DNA of 6,245 nucleotides from an uncultured Angelakisella sp. (GCA_937914895.1 CALGIL010000252.1:1-6245); one strand, 5' to 3'. Numbered from the stretch's first letter, positions 1 through 5,884 are shown. The notes: generated from the letters alone by a model not told the origin. Program-made: numbers and translations.

Positions 1-207
1 CACTTTTGCCCGGACAAAAGTGGAGAAAGGTTGGCTCGGTTACAAAGCATAGCAACACAAAAAAGCATCTCGGAGGGCCTCCCGGCAATCTTTGGTACCT
101 TTCCATTGCTGGAAAGTAACAAACAAAAGGTACCCCCTGGTACGGCCAGGACGGACAACAAAAAACCATATCCATGAGGGCCCGGGGGTTTCCCCCGGCG
201 GGTTTTG
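1..207. repeat. Modular repeat, copy 1 (cut by the window edge)
   Basis: This is the first of two diverged tandem copies. It starts with an inverted repeat at 1-23 (arms CACTTTTG and CAAAAGTG around CCCGGA), whose first base probably lies outside the window. A block at 24-52 follows that matches copy 2 with one mismatch. Next come a small variable hairpin (about 72-82) and a conserved block at 82-120. That block contains the stem CTTTCCA-TTGC-TGGAAAG (99/100-116), nested inside a longer pair GGTACCTTT (94-102) and AAAGGTACC (126-134). The copy ends with a 7-bp GC hairpin, CCGGGGG-TTT-CCCCCGG (182-198). All of this is read directly from the sequence. The unit resembles a short interspersed palindromic element such as a REP or MITE, but I do not recognise a named family. 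No credible protein is encoded. Confidence 0.8.
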
Positions 208-441
208 CCACTTTTGCCCGGACAAAAGTGGAGAAAGGTTGGCTTGGTTACAAAGCATAGTAATGGAAAAAAGCACCTGTGGGTCAGGGGAATCTGGGGG
301 AACCCCGGCAATCTTTGGTACCTTTCCATTGCTGGAAAGTAACCAGCAAAAGGCGGCCCACGTCACGGCCAGGGCGGACAGCCGGAAAGCTATACCCATG
401 GGGCCCGCCCGGAGGGCAAAGGCTTTGGGGTTACACCCCAT
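208..441. repeat. Modular repeat, copy 2
   Basis: This second copy begins with the complete inverted repeat CCACTTTTG-CCCGGA-CAAAAGTGG (208-231). Positions 208-260 match the start of copy 1 at an offset of 208, and 305-343 match 82-120 at an offset of 223, so the segment between the conserved blocks is 15 bp longer here. The TTGC-loop hairpin is kept (322/323-339), but the outer GGTACC pairing is lost because the downstream arm reads AAAGGCGGCC. A shared ACGGCCAGG-type block lies at 365-380. The copy ends near the hairpin TGGGGT-TAC-ACCCCA (426-440). The offsets of 208 and 223 are not multiples of three, so the two copies cannot encode one repeated protein in a shared frame. That argues for function, or spread, at the DNA or RNA level. 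Confidence 0.8.
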
Positions 442-497
442 AGAGTAAAAAAGAATAACTTTGTCTAAAAGCAGACCCCGCCCCACAGGGCAAAACC
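442..497. other. Gap between the repeat and the end of coaBC; no gene seen
   Basis: This short AT-richer stretch lies just downstream of the coaBC stop codon on the minus strand. It contains two weak inverted repeats: GTCT/AGAC at 462-475, and GCCC-CACA-GGGC at 480-491. Read on the minus strand, the second is followed only by a GC-rich stretch and a short T run, so it does not make a convincing intrinsic terminator. A fragment near 457-470 faintly resembles the CACTTTTG...CAAAAGTG inverted repeat of the neighbouring units. Nothing else is recognisable. Confidence 0.4.
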
Positions 498-1697
498 TTA
501 TTCCGCCAGCGCCAGCACCCTGTCCAGTATACGGTTCGCCACTTCAAACTTGCTCATCAGGGGCAGCTCCTCGGCGCCGTCCCGGGTAAGGAGGGTGACA
601 ATGTTGGTGTCCACCCCAAAGCCCGCTCCCTCCTGCCGCAGGGAATTGGCCACCATAAGGTCCGTGTTTTTGGCGGCCAGCTTTTGGGCGGCGTTTTCCA
701 GCAGGTCCCGGGTCTCCATGGCAAAGCCCACCACCACCTGGCCCGGACGGCGGTGGTGCCCAATCCAGGACAGAATATCCCGGGTCCTTGTAAGCTCCAG
801 GGTCAGGTCCTGGTCGGTCTTTTTCATTTTTTCCGGCTCCTCGGCTTTGGGGGCATAGTCCGCCACCGCCGCCGCCTTGATGATAATATCCGCCCCGGAC
901 AGCTCCCGGCGCACCGCCTCAAACATTTCCTGGGCGCTGACAACGGGCACCAAAACCACGTCCGCCGGGGCCTGCAGCCCCACCGGCCCCGAGACAAGGG
1001 TCACCTGGGCCCCCCGGTTGCGGGCGGCCCGGGCCAGGGCATAGCCCATTTTGCCGGTGCTGTGGTTGCTTAAAAAGCGCACCGGGTCCAGGGCCTCCCG
1101 GGTGGGGCCGGCGGTAACCAGCACCCGCTTTCCCTCCAAGTCCTTGGGGGTCAGCATCCGCTCCATCCGGTCCACAATTTCCTCGGGCTCGGCCATGCGG
1201 CCCCGGCCCACGTCGCCGCAGGCAAGCCTGCCGTCGCTGCCGTCAATAAACTCCACGCCCCAGCCCCGCAGGGTGGCAATGTTGGCCTGGGTGGCGGGGT
1301 TGTCCAGCATGCCGGTATTCATGGCCGCGGCCACCAGCTTGGGGGCGCGGCTGGCCAGAAGGGTGGTGGACAGCATATCGTCGGCAATGCCGTGGGCCAT
1401 TTTGGCAATGATGTTGGCCGTGGCGGGGGCCACCGCAAACAGGTCCGCCTTTTGGGCAAGGGCGATATGGCTGACATCGTATTTTTCCACCCGGGCAAAG
1501 GTGTCCACGCTGACACTGTGGCCCGTCAGGGTGGAAAAGGTCATGGGCCCCACAAACTTGGCGGCGTTTTCGGTCATGATGACGTCCACCGAGGCCCCCG
1601 CCTTTACCAGGGCGCTGCAAAGGGCCGCGGCCTTGTACGCGGCAATGCCCCCGGACACCCCCAGGACAATGTTCTTTCCCTGCAGCATCGTATTCAT
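498..1697 (-). CDS. coaBC: Bifunctional phosphopantothenoylcysteine decarboxylase / phosphopantothenate-cysteine ligase
   Basis: This cytoplasmic enzyme carries out two consecutive steps of coenzyme A synthesis. The CoaB half joins 4'-phosphopantothenate to cysteine using CTP, and the FMN-dependent CoaC half decarboxylates the product to 4'-phosphopantetheine. The protein is 399 aa, normal for the fused family. CoaC is N-terminal (about 1-180), with SGGIAAYK at 15-22, the expected active-site histidine at H77 (SHIALA), the AAMNTGM motif at 124-130 and the flap cysteine C160 in LACGDVGRGRM. CoaB follows (about 188-399), with VTAGPTRE at 194-201, SNHSTGKMGYA at 210-220 (N211), AAAVADYAP at 275-283, the KMKK lysines near 290-293 and VVGFAMET at 322-329. 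All key motifs appear intact. The chosen ATG lies 8 nt after the rpoZ stop with a GAGG-type SD just before it; a second ATG three codons later is possible. It is the last gene of the operon. The priA gene that often follows it in Firmicutes is absent here. Confidence 0.96.
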   Translation of the reverse strand: MNTMLQGKNIVLGVSGGIAAYKAAALCSALVKAGASVDVIMTENAAKFVGPMTFSTLTGHSVSVDTFARVEKYDVSHIALAQKADLFAVAPATANIIAKMAHGIADDMLSTTLLASRAPKLVAAAMNTGMLDNPATQANIATLRGWGVEFIDGSDGRLACGDVGRGRMAEPEEIVDRMERMLTPKDLEGKRVLVTAGPTREALDPVRFLSNHSTGKMGYALARAARNRGAQVTLVSGPVGLQAPADVVLVPVVSAQEMFEAVRRELSGADIIIKAAAVADYAPKAEEPEKMKKTDQDLTLELTRTRDILSWIGHHRRPGQVVVGFAMETRDLLENAAQKLAAKNTDLMVANSLRQEGAGFGVDTNIVTLLTRDGAEELPLMSKFEVANRILDRVLALAE

Positions 1698-1705
1698 CCC
1701 GCCTC

Positions 1706-1933
1706 TCAGTGGCCGCCGGTGTGGGCGCTTTCGGTGGTGATGTCCAGGTCGGACAGCTTTACCTCGCCGCTGGCAAACAGGTCCACCGCCATGGCCACGG
1801 GTTTTTCCTCCAAAGAAATTCCGTCTTCCTCGGCTTCGGCGGCAATCTCACGGGCTTTGCGGGCCACCGCCACCACAAATTCATAATAGCTTTCGCCGGG
1901 CTTTAAAATCTGGGACATGGAAGGCCTAAGCAT
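1706..1933 (-). CDS. rpoZ: RNA polymerase omega subunit
   Basis: This small 75-aa subunit of RNA polymerase binds the beta' subunit and helps assemble or stabilise the core enzyme. The N-terminus MLRPS resembles the MLDPS start of Bacillus omega. The segment FVVAVARKAREIA (19-31) matches the conserved helix usually written V-x-x-A-x-R-A-R-E, and KPVAMAVDLFASGEV (44-58) matches the family's K-P-V-x-x-A-x-E-E-hydrophobic region in shortened form. I chose the ATG at 1931-1933 because a perfect AAGGAGG lies 9 nt upstream and because MLRPS fits the family start. A second ATG at 1916-1918 would give a protein five residues shorter with a worse SD. The gene overlaps the end of gmk by 8 bp, and its SD lies within the last gmk codons, so translation is probably coupled. 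The tail after about residue 60 is weakly conserved. Confidence 0.9.
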   Translation of the reverse strand: MLRPSMSQILKPGESYYEFVVAVARKAREIAAEAEEDGISLEEKPVAMAVDLFASGEVKLSDLDITTESAHTGGH

Positions 1934-2540
1934 CTTCCAGCACCTCCTTGATAAATTCCTGACTGAATTTTTTGCTGCATTTTGCCGCCTTGATGATGGT
2001 CTCCAGGCGGGCGGCGGCATCCTTTACCACATCGTTGACAATAATATAGTCGTAGTCGGCGGCCATGGCCACCTCCTGCCGGGCGGTCAGCAGCCGGTCC
2101 CGGATCTGCTCCTCGGTCTCGGTGCCCCGGCCCACCAGCCGCCGGCGCAGCTCCGCAAAGGAGGGGGGCATCACAAAGATGCTCAGCGCCTCGGGAAAGC
2201 GGGCCCGCACCTGCAGGGCGCCCTTGACCTCGATTTCCAGGATGACGTCCCGGCCCTGCTCCAGCTCCCTGCGGATGGGCGCGGCGGGGGAGCCGTAGTA
2301 GTGGCCGTTGTAAATGGTGTATTCAAGGACCCCGCCGTTGTCGATAAGGGCCTCAAAGGCCGCCTTGGACAGAAAGTGGTAATGGGTCCCGTCCACCTCC
2401 CCCGGCCGCGGGGGGCGGGTGGTGGCGGAAATGGAATAGACGGTGTCGGGGCACCGCTTAAAATATTCTCCCAGCACGGTGCCCTTGCCGGCGCCGGACG
2501 GCCCCGAAAAGACCACCAAAATGCCCTGATGCTCCTTCAT
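1926..2540 (-). CDS. gmk: Guanylate kinase
   Basis: This cytoplasmic enzyme phosphorylates GMP to GDP with ATP, which is essential for GTP and dGTP supply and for recycling of cyclic guanine nucleotides. At 204 aa the protein has the usual length. The P-loop is GPSGAGKGT (13-21). The GMP-binding region is [16 protein letters not shown] (36-51) followed by HYHFL, with YYGSP at 81-85. The strand leading to the core, [11 protein letters not shown] (101-111), corresponds to the family motif LEIDVQGA with conservative changes. The lid-like segment has [12 protein letters not shown] (131-142), followed by R147. The start codon overlaps the remA stop in an ATGA arrangement (4 bp), and its SD GGAGGAGGG is made from the glutamate codons at the end of remA. 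It is cotranscribed with remA upstream and rpoZ downstream, as in Bacillus. Confidence 0.97.
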   Translation of the reverse strand: MKEHQGILVVFSGPSGAGKGTVLGEYFKRCPDTVYSISATTRPPRPGEVDGTHYHFLSKAAFEALIDNGGVLEYTIYNGHYYGSPAAPIRRELEQGRDVILEIEVKGALQVRARFPEALSIFVMPPSFAELRRRLVGRGTETEEQIRDRLLTARQEVAMAADYDYIIVNDVVKDAAARLETIIKAAKCSKKFSQEFIKEVLEDA

Positions 2541-2800
2541 CCCTCCTCCAGCTCCTCCTCGTCGTCGTAATCCACAATGCGGTTGGCCACTGTCTCGGGC
2601 TGCACCGCGGATAAAATCACGTGGTCCGAATCGGTGATGATGACCGCCCGGGTCCTGCGCCCATAGGTGGCGTCGATAAGGCTGCCCGACTCCCGGGCGT
2701 CCTGGATAATCCGCTTGATGGGGGCGGATTCGGGGCTGACAATGGCCACCAGCCGGCTGGCGGAGACCATGTTGCCAAAACCGATGTTGATGAGTTTCAT
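2537..2800 (-). CDS. remA: RemA family DNA-binding regulator (DUF370)
   Basis: This 87-aa protein matches the RemA/YlzA family. In Bacillus subtilis RemA is a DNA-binding activator of biofilm matrix and osmoprotection genes that forms a ring-shaped oligomer. The recognisable core is [20 protein letters not shown] (2-21), [15 protein letters not shown] (25-39), [18 protein letters not shown] (41-58) and a final [15 protein letters not shown] (60-74). Arginines in S-x-S-R-L and Y-G-R-R-T-R are candidates for the DNA-contacting residues known from the family. The C-terminus is very acidic (DDEEELEEG, 79-87) and is where the gmk SD is encoded. The ATG has an AGGAGG SD about 7 nt upstream and lies 9 nt after the yicC stop. 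Whether it controls matrix genes in this organism is unknown. Its place between yicC and gmk is conserved in many Firmicutes and supports the identification. Confidence 0.93.
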   Translation of the reverse strand: MKLINIGFGNMVSASRLVAIVSPESAPIKRIIQDARESGSLIDATYGRRTRAVIITDSDHVILSAVQPETVANRIVDYDDEEELEEG

Positions 2801-2809
2801 GGGACCCTC

Positions 2810-3688
2810 CTACTCGATGTTTTGAATCTGCTCCCGGATTTTTTCAATTTCGCTTTTCATGTCCACCACCGTCTGGGAGATGGTCACGTCCTGGCACTTG
2901 CTGCCAATGGTGTTGGCCTCCCGGTTCATCTCCTGGACCAAAAAGTCCAGCTTGCGCCCCACGGCGTCGGAGGTGCCCAAAATCTCCCGGAGCTGTCCCA
3001 TGTGGCTGCGCAGCCGCACGGTCTCCTCGTCCACCGCCAGCCGCTCGGCCACAATGGCCGCCTCGGCAATAATCCGCTGCTGGTCCAGGGGCCTCTGCTC
3101 CAGCACCTCCTGCAGCTTGGCGGTCAGCCTGGCGCGGTAGGCCGCCACGGTGCGGGGGCTCTGCTCCTCCACCGTCCCCACCATCTCCCCGATGGCGTCC
3201 AGACGGCCCAGAACATCCTCCTTCAGCTTCTCCCCCTCGGCGCGGCGCATCTGCACAAACTGCTCCAGGGCCTGGGCGGCCACCTCCCGGACCCCGCGCC
3301 AGACCTCCTCCTCGTCGTCGGGGGTGCGGCGGACAATAAAGATGTCCGAAAACCGCGCCATGGCGGAAATGGACAGGTCGTCCCGCAGGTCCAGCTCCCT
3401 GCCCAGTGCCCGCAGGGCCTGGGCGTAGTCCCGAGCCAGGTCGTGGTTGATTTCAATATCGGTGCCGCCCCCCTCCACCGTCTGGATGGTGAGGCTGCAG
3501 TCCACCTTTCCCCGGGAAATGGACTGCTGGGTCAGGCTTTTCAGCTTTTCGTCCAAATAGCCGTAGGCCCTGGACATCCGGCAGGACCACTCGAAATACC
3601 GGTGATTGACGGCGCGGATCTCCACCGTAATGTCCCGGCCGTCCACCACCGCCTGGGCGCGGCCGTACCCGGTCATGCTTCTGATCAT
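2810..3688 (-). CDS. yicC: YicC/YloC family endoribonuclease
   Basis: This is a 292-aa protein of the YicC/YloC family, whose Escherichia coli and Bacillus members have been described as endoribonucleases. The N-terminal YicC domain begins with the diagnostic SMTGYGRA (4-11) and continues with EIRAVNHRYFE (23-33) and SRGKVD (58-63). The C-terminal DUF1732 domain (about 200-292) has the family-typical RLRSHMGQLREIL (225-237), GRKLDFLVQEMNREANTIGSK (244-264) and a helical end rich in E, K and I. The length is typical and no motif is broken. The ATG at 3686-3688 has AAGGA nine bases upstream. It is the first gene of the operon, preceded by a strong sigma-A-like promoter and a short leader that contains a GC hairpin. 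The family's in vivo RNA targets are poorly defined, so a specific target here cannot be named. Confidence 0.94.
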   Translation of the reverse strand: MIRSMTGYGRAQAVVDGRDITVEIRAVNHRYFEWSCRMSRAYGYLDEKLKSLTQQSISRGKVDCSLTIQTVEGGGTDIEINHDLARDYAQALRALGRELDLRDDLSISAMARFSDIFIVRRTPDDEEEVWRGVREVAAQALEQFVQMRRAEGEKLKEDVLGRLDAIGEMVGTVEEQSPRTVAAYRARLTAKLQEVLEQRPLDQQRIIAEAAIVAERLAVDEETVRLRSHMGQLREILGTSDAVGRKLDFLVQEMNREANTIGSKCQDVTISQTVVDMKSEIEKIREQIQNIE

Positions 3689-3710
3689 GGGCTGTGTTCC
3701 TTCCCTGTAA

Positions 3711-3727
3711 GGGGCCTTTGGGGCCCC
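3711..3727 (-). promoter_or_regulatory. Leader hairpin upstream of yicC
   Basis: The inverted repeat GGGGCC (3711-3716) / GGCCCC (3722-3727) around a 5-nt loop lies in the predicted leader of the yicC operon, a few bases before the AAGGA ribosome-binding site. It has no T run after it, so a terminator is unlikely. It may stabilise the 5' end or affect ribosome loading. The stem is directly visible; the role is inferred. Confidence 0.45.
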
Positions 3728-3742
3728 ATTCTTTATCCTATT

Positions 3743-3772
3743 ATTTTAACCCATTCTCACCGTGATTGTCAA
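3743..3772 (-). promoter_or_regulatory. Sigma-A-type promoter of the yicC-remA-gmk-rpoZ-coaBC operon
   Basis: Read on the minus strand, a perfect -35 box TTGACA (3767-3772) is followed after 18 bp by TAAAAT (3743-3748). The expected start of transcription is near 3736, giving a leader of roughly 48 nt before the yicC ATG. The surrounding DNA is AT-rich relative to the GC-rich genes. No other convincing promoter was seen inside the tightly packed operon, so this is probably its main promoter. Confidence 0.75.
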
Positions 3773-3795
3773 ATGTCCGGGGCGGCGTTTTTTCC

Positions 3796-3824
3796 TTGTT
3801 GCCCGGGGGCAAATATGGTATACT
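3796..3824 (+). promoter_or_regulatory. Extended -10 promoter of the CofE-like gene
   Basis: A weak -35 box TTGTTG (3796-3801) is followed after 17 bp by TATACT (3819-3824), preceded by the extended -10 element TGG (3816-3818). Transcription would start near 3831, leaving a leader of about 33 nt. Its -35 box is only 23 bp from the -35 box of the divergent yicC promoter, so the two could compete or share a regulator. Confidence 0.65.
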
Positions 3825-3863
3825 GCTTGGATAAAAGGAATCAAAAGGGGGCTCTTATAAACC

Positions 3864-4559
3864 ATGGAACAGGCCAACGAAGGAAAGGCCCTGGTCGTCG
3901 AGACCGACGGCCGGCAGTACGCCCGCATTCCCGTAAAAACCCACTTAATCACCGACCGGGACCAGCTGGAAGCGCTGGCCCGGCAGTATCTGTTCCCCCT
4001 GGTGCGAGAGGGGGACATCGCCTTTATTTCCGAAAAGGCGGTGGCCTGCACCCAGCGGCGGGCCATTCCCATAAAGGACATAAAGCCCCGCCGGCTGGCC
4101 CGCTTTCTGTCCCGGTTTGTCTACAAAAACCCCTACGGCATCGGCCTGAGCATGCCGGAGACCATGGAGATGGCGCTGCGGGAATGCGGCGTTGTCCGGA
4201 TTCTGTTTGCCGCGCTGGTCTCGGCGGTGGGCAAGCTGTTTGGCCGCCGGGGCTGGTTTTACCGCGTGGCCGGGGACAAGGCCCGCTCCATTGACGGCCC
4301 CTGCGACTGCACCATTCCCCCCTACAACCAATACGTCGTCCTGGGCCCCGCCGACCCGGACCAGGCCGCCCGGGCCCTCTCCCGGGGCTGCGGCTGTCCG
4401 GTGGCCGTGGTGGACATCAACGACCTGGGGGGAAATATCCTGGGCGTTTCTCACCCGGAGCTGGACAAGGCCTGGCTGGTGCGGGTGCTGCGGGACAACC
4501 CCCTGGGCCAGTCGGACCAGCAGACGCCCATGGGCATCATCCGGCCCGCCGCCTTATAA
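3864..4559 (+). CDS. CofE-like protein, F420-0:gamma-glutamyl ligase family (function uncertain)
   Basis: This 231-aa soluble protein resembles the coenzyme F420-0:L-glutamate ligase (CofE) family, whose characterised members add glutamate to F420-0 with GTP and divalent metal. The evidence is recollection of family motifs: REGDIAFISEKAVACTQRR (48-66) aligns with the family's GD-x-(V/L)-x-x-x-x-K-x-V-S-x-x-x-G-R region, and AVVDINDLGGNILGVS (181-196) sits where CofE has its D-x-F-G-R segment. The ending NPLGQSDQQTPMGIIR (212-227) looks like the conserved tail of clostridial homologues. The canonical D-N-S-N-V and D-T-F-G-R motifs are not intact, so substrate and activity may differ. No other F420 gene is nearby and clostridia of this kind are not known F420 producers. 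The start follows an A/G-rich SD (AAAAGGGGG, 3843-3851) at an unusually long 12 nt, but no better start exists. It is a single-gene unit, divergent from yicC and converging on the transporter. Confidence 0.8.
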   Translation: MEQANEGKALVVETDGRQYARIPVKTHLITDRDQLEALARQYLFPLVREGDIAFISEKAVACTQRRAIPIKDIKPRRLARFLSRFVYKNPYGIGLSMPETMEMALRECGVVRILFAALVSAVGKLFGRRGWFYRVAGDKARSIDGPCDCTIPPYNQYVVLGPADPDQAARALSRGCGCPVAVVDINDLGGNILGVSHPELDKAWLVRVLRDNPLGQSDQQTPMGIIRPAAL

Positions 4560-4562
4560 AGG

Positions 4563-4578
4563 GCGGCCCTAGGGCCGC
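4563..4578. terminator. Perfect palindrome between convergent genes, possible bidirectional terminator
   Basis: The 16-bp perfect palindrome GCGGCCCTAGGGCCGC starts 4 nt after the CofE-like gene's stop and includes the TAG stop codon of the transporter gene (4569-4571) at its centre. As RNA from either strand it would form a stem of six or seven GC pairs. Neither side has a long T run: the plus side continues TCCTCCTCC and the minus side CCTTTATAA. Intrinsic termination would therefore be weak; the stem may instead protect both 3' ends. Confidence 0.4.
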
Positions 4579-5816
4579 TCCTCCTCCAGCTGCCGCAGCA
4601 AAAACCGCGCCGCCTCCTCTTTTTCCTGGCGGCGCACCGACAGCACCGTGGGCAAAAACAGCAGAAAGCCCACCAGAAGCACCGCCGCGCACAGGTACAG
4701 GTAGGGCTGGGTGCCCATCTGCTCAATCATCTCGCCGCCGCAGTAGTTGCCCAGCATGGCGCCCAGGCCCGACGCCACCGAGGCGCACAGAAGGATAGCG
4801 GTGCCCTGGTACCCTTCGGGGGTAATCTGGGACAGGTATTGGGTGTGTACCCGCACCTGAAGGCCGAAGCCCACCGACAGCAGCACCTGCCCGGCCAAAA
4901 TCACCCACAGGTTATTGACGGCGGCCAGCAGAAAAAAGCGCACCACAAAAATGGCCAGGGCCGTGCCGAACAGCCTTTCCATGCGCACCCCCCGGACAAC
5001 GAGGCGGGAGACCCACAGCATGACCAGCATCTCGCCCCCGGAGGCGATGAAGAGGGAGAGGCCGTAGTGGGCGTCCCCGCCGCCGGCCCCGGCCAGGATG
5101 ATGGGCATATACACCTGGGTGGCCCGGGAGGCAAAGTTGTAGCAGGTCATGCACAGGGTATAAATGACAAAGGGCTTGTTTTTCAGCAGAAATCCAATGG
5201 CCTTGCCAAAGGACACCCTGGGGGGCTTTTCCAGGGTCAGGGAGGAGTGCTCCCGCAGCTTTACCGGGTCCGGCAGGGTGACGGCCAGCGCCGCCGCCAG
5301 CAGCGCCACCGCCACATGGATGCCAAACAGCGACCGGATGCCCAGGGGGGCGATGATGTTCCCCGTAATAAGGCCGGTGACGGCATAGGAGATGGACCCG
5401 CCGCTGCGCACCAGCCCGTAGTCCATGCCGGGGGTATAGTTGATCACCGAGATGCACCAGGTCTCCGCCACCGCCGGCGCACAGAAGATAAAAAAGGACA
5501 GCACCAAAAAGTACCCCATCAAAATGGGCATGGGCTGGGTAAAGGCCCAGGGCAAACCCAGGGCGCCCAATCCCCCCAGGACCATCAGCCCCACAAAAAA
5601 CCACTTGGGAGATACCAGGTTGTCCATCAAATACCCATAGACGGGCTGTGCCACCAGCAGCACAATGTACTGCAGGGTGGTAACGATGCCGCAGGCCTGG
5701 GCGGAGTAGCCGTAGGCCCCGAAAATGGTGACGGTATAGCCAAACAAAACGCAGTATGCCGCCCAAAACAGCACCTGCAGCAAAAAGAATCGTCCATTGT
5801 TGCGGTCGATACGCAT
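4569..5816 (-). CDS. Major facilitator superfamily transporter (MFS_1-like), substrate unknown
   Basis: This is a 415-aa inner-membrane protein with the pattern of a 12-helix MFS secondary transporter. Hydrophobic segments lie at about 11-34, 42-63, 73-92, 96-118, 140-157 and 162-180. A central polar loop (about 181-205) follows, then six more segments to about 393 and a charged cytoplasmic tail (RRQEKEEAARFLLRQLEEERP). The motif-A-like GYLMDNLVSPKW (61-72) joins helices 2 and 3. RSGGSISYAVTGLI (137-150) resembles the R-x-x-G-S-(I/L)-G-(Y/F) signature of the MFS_1-like/LacY-NupG group, which carries sugars, nucleosides or aromatic acids with protons. No substrate can be assigned. The ATG has an SD AGGGG about 8 nt upstream. 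The gene lies about 200 bp downstream of a 5S rRNA gene on the same strand and converges on the CofE-like gene. It has its own putative promoter. Confidence 0.9.
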   Translation of the reverse strand: MRIDRNNGRFFLLQVLFWAAYCVLFGYTVTIFGAYGYSAQACGIVTTLQYIVLLVAQPVYGYLMDNLVSPKWFFVGLMVLGGLGALGLPWAFTQPMPILMGYFLVLSFFIFCAPAVAETWCISVINYTPGMDYGLVRSGGSISYAVTGLITGNIIAPLGIRSLFGIHVAVALLAAALAVTLPDPVKLREHSSLTLEKPPRVSFGKAIGFLLKNKPFVIYTLCMTCYNFASRATQVYMPIILAGAGGGDAHYGLSLFIASGGEMLVMLWVSRLVVRGVRMERLFGTALAIFVVRFFLLAAVNNLWVILAGQVLLSVGFGLQVRVHTQYLSQITPEGYQGTAILLCASVASGLGAMLGNYCGGEMIEQMGTQPYLYLCAAVLLVGFLLFLPTVLSVRRQEKEEAARFLLRQLEEERP

Positions 5817-5850
5817 TGTGCTTCCCCTCGCCCTTTATTCCCAAGCCCCC

Positions 5851-5865
5851 TCCGGCCATGCCGGA
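5851..5865 (-). promoter_or_regulatory. Inverted repeat in the transporter leader
   Basis: TCCGGC-CAT-GCCGGA forms a 6-bp stem with a 3-nt loop. It lies just after the predicted transcription start of the transporter gene (near 5869) and about 35 nt before its start codon. It could be an operator for a local repressor or a 5' stabilising hairpin. The repeat is visible in the sequence; the function is inferred. Confidence 0.4.
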
Positions 5866-5875
5866 AAGCATCTAC

Positions 5876-5884
5876 AATATACCA
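5876..5884 (-). promoter_or_regulatory. Extended -10 promoter of the transporter gene
   Basis: On the minus strand the sequence reads TGGTATATT, an extended -10 element (TGn plus TATATT). The place for a -35 box at 17 bp reads TGGCAA, a poor match, so the promoter would depend on the extended -10 or on an activator. An inverted repeat, ATGGC-TTT-GCCAT (5893-5905), overlaps that weak -35 position. Confidence 0.5.

Noticed and set aside
1..441. CRISPR array
   Set aside because: There are only two copies of a unit over 200 bp with blocks of different length, no regular 30-40 bp spacing and no cas genes.
92..448. A 118-aa ORF on the plus strand across the repeats
   Set aside because: It starts at a TTG inside the conserved hairpin block, lies fully in repeat DNA and has the same frame inconsistency.
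40..486. A 148-aa ORF on the minus strand across the repeats
   Set aside because: It reads the two repeat copies in different frames (offsets 208 and 223 are not multiples of three), has no good ribosome-binding site and resembles no known protein, so it is probably a chance ORF.
480..491. Terminator hairpin right after coaBC
   Set aside because: The stem is only 4 bp and is followed on the minus strand by GC-rich bases rather than a T run.
1706..2020. A longer rpoZ start giving 104 aa
   Set aside because: The extra N-terminus overlaps gmk in another frame and has no family similarity; the ATG at 1931-1933 has a perfect SD and the expected MLRPS start.
2621..4294. A 557-aa plus-strand ORF opposite yicC and running into the CofE-like gene
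   Set aside because: It is antisense to a clear yicC and overlaps the CofE-like gene out of frame; its composition (many H, G, P, L) is typical of a GC-rich shadow frame.
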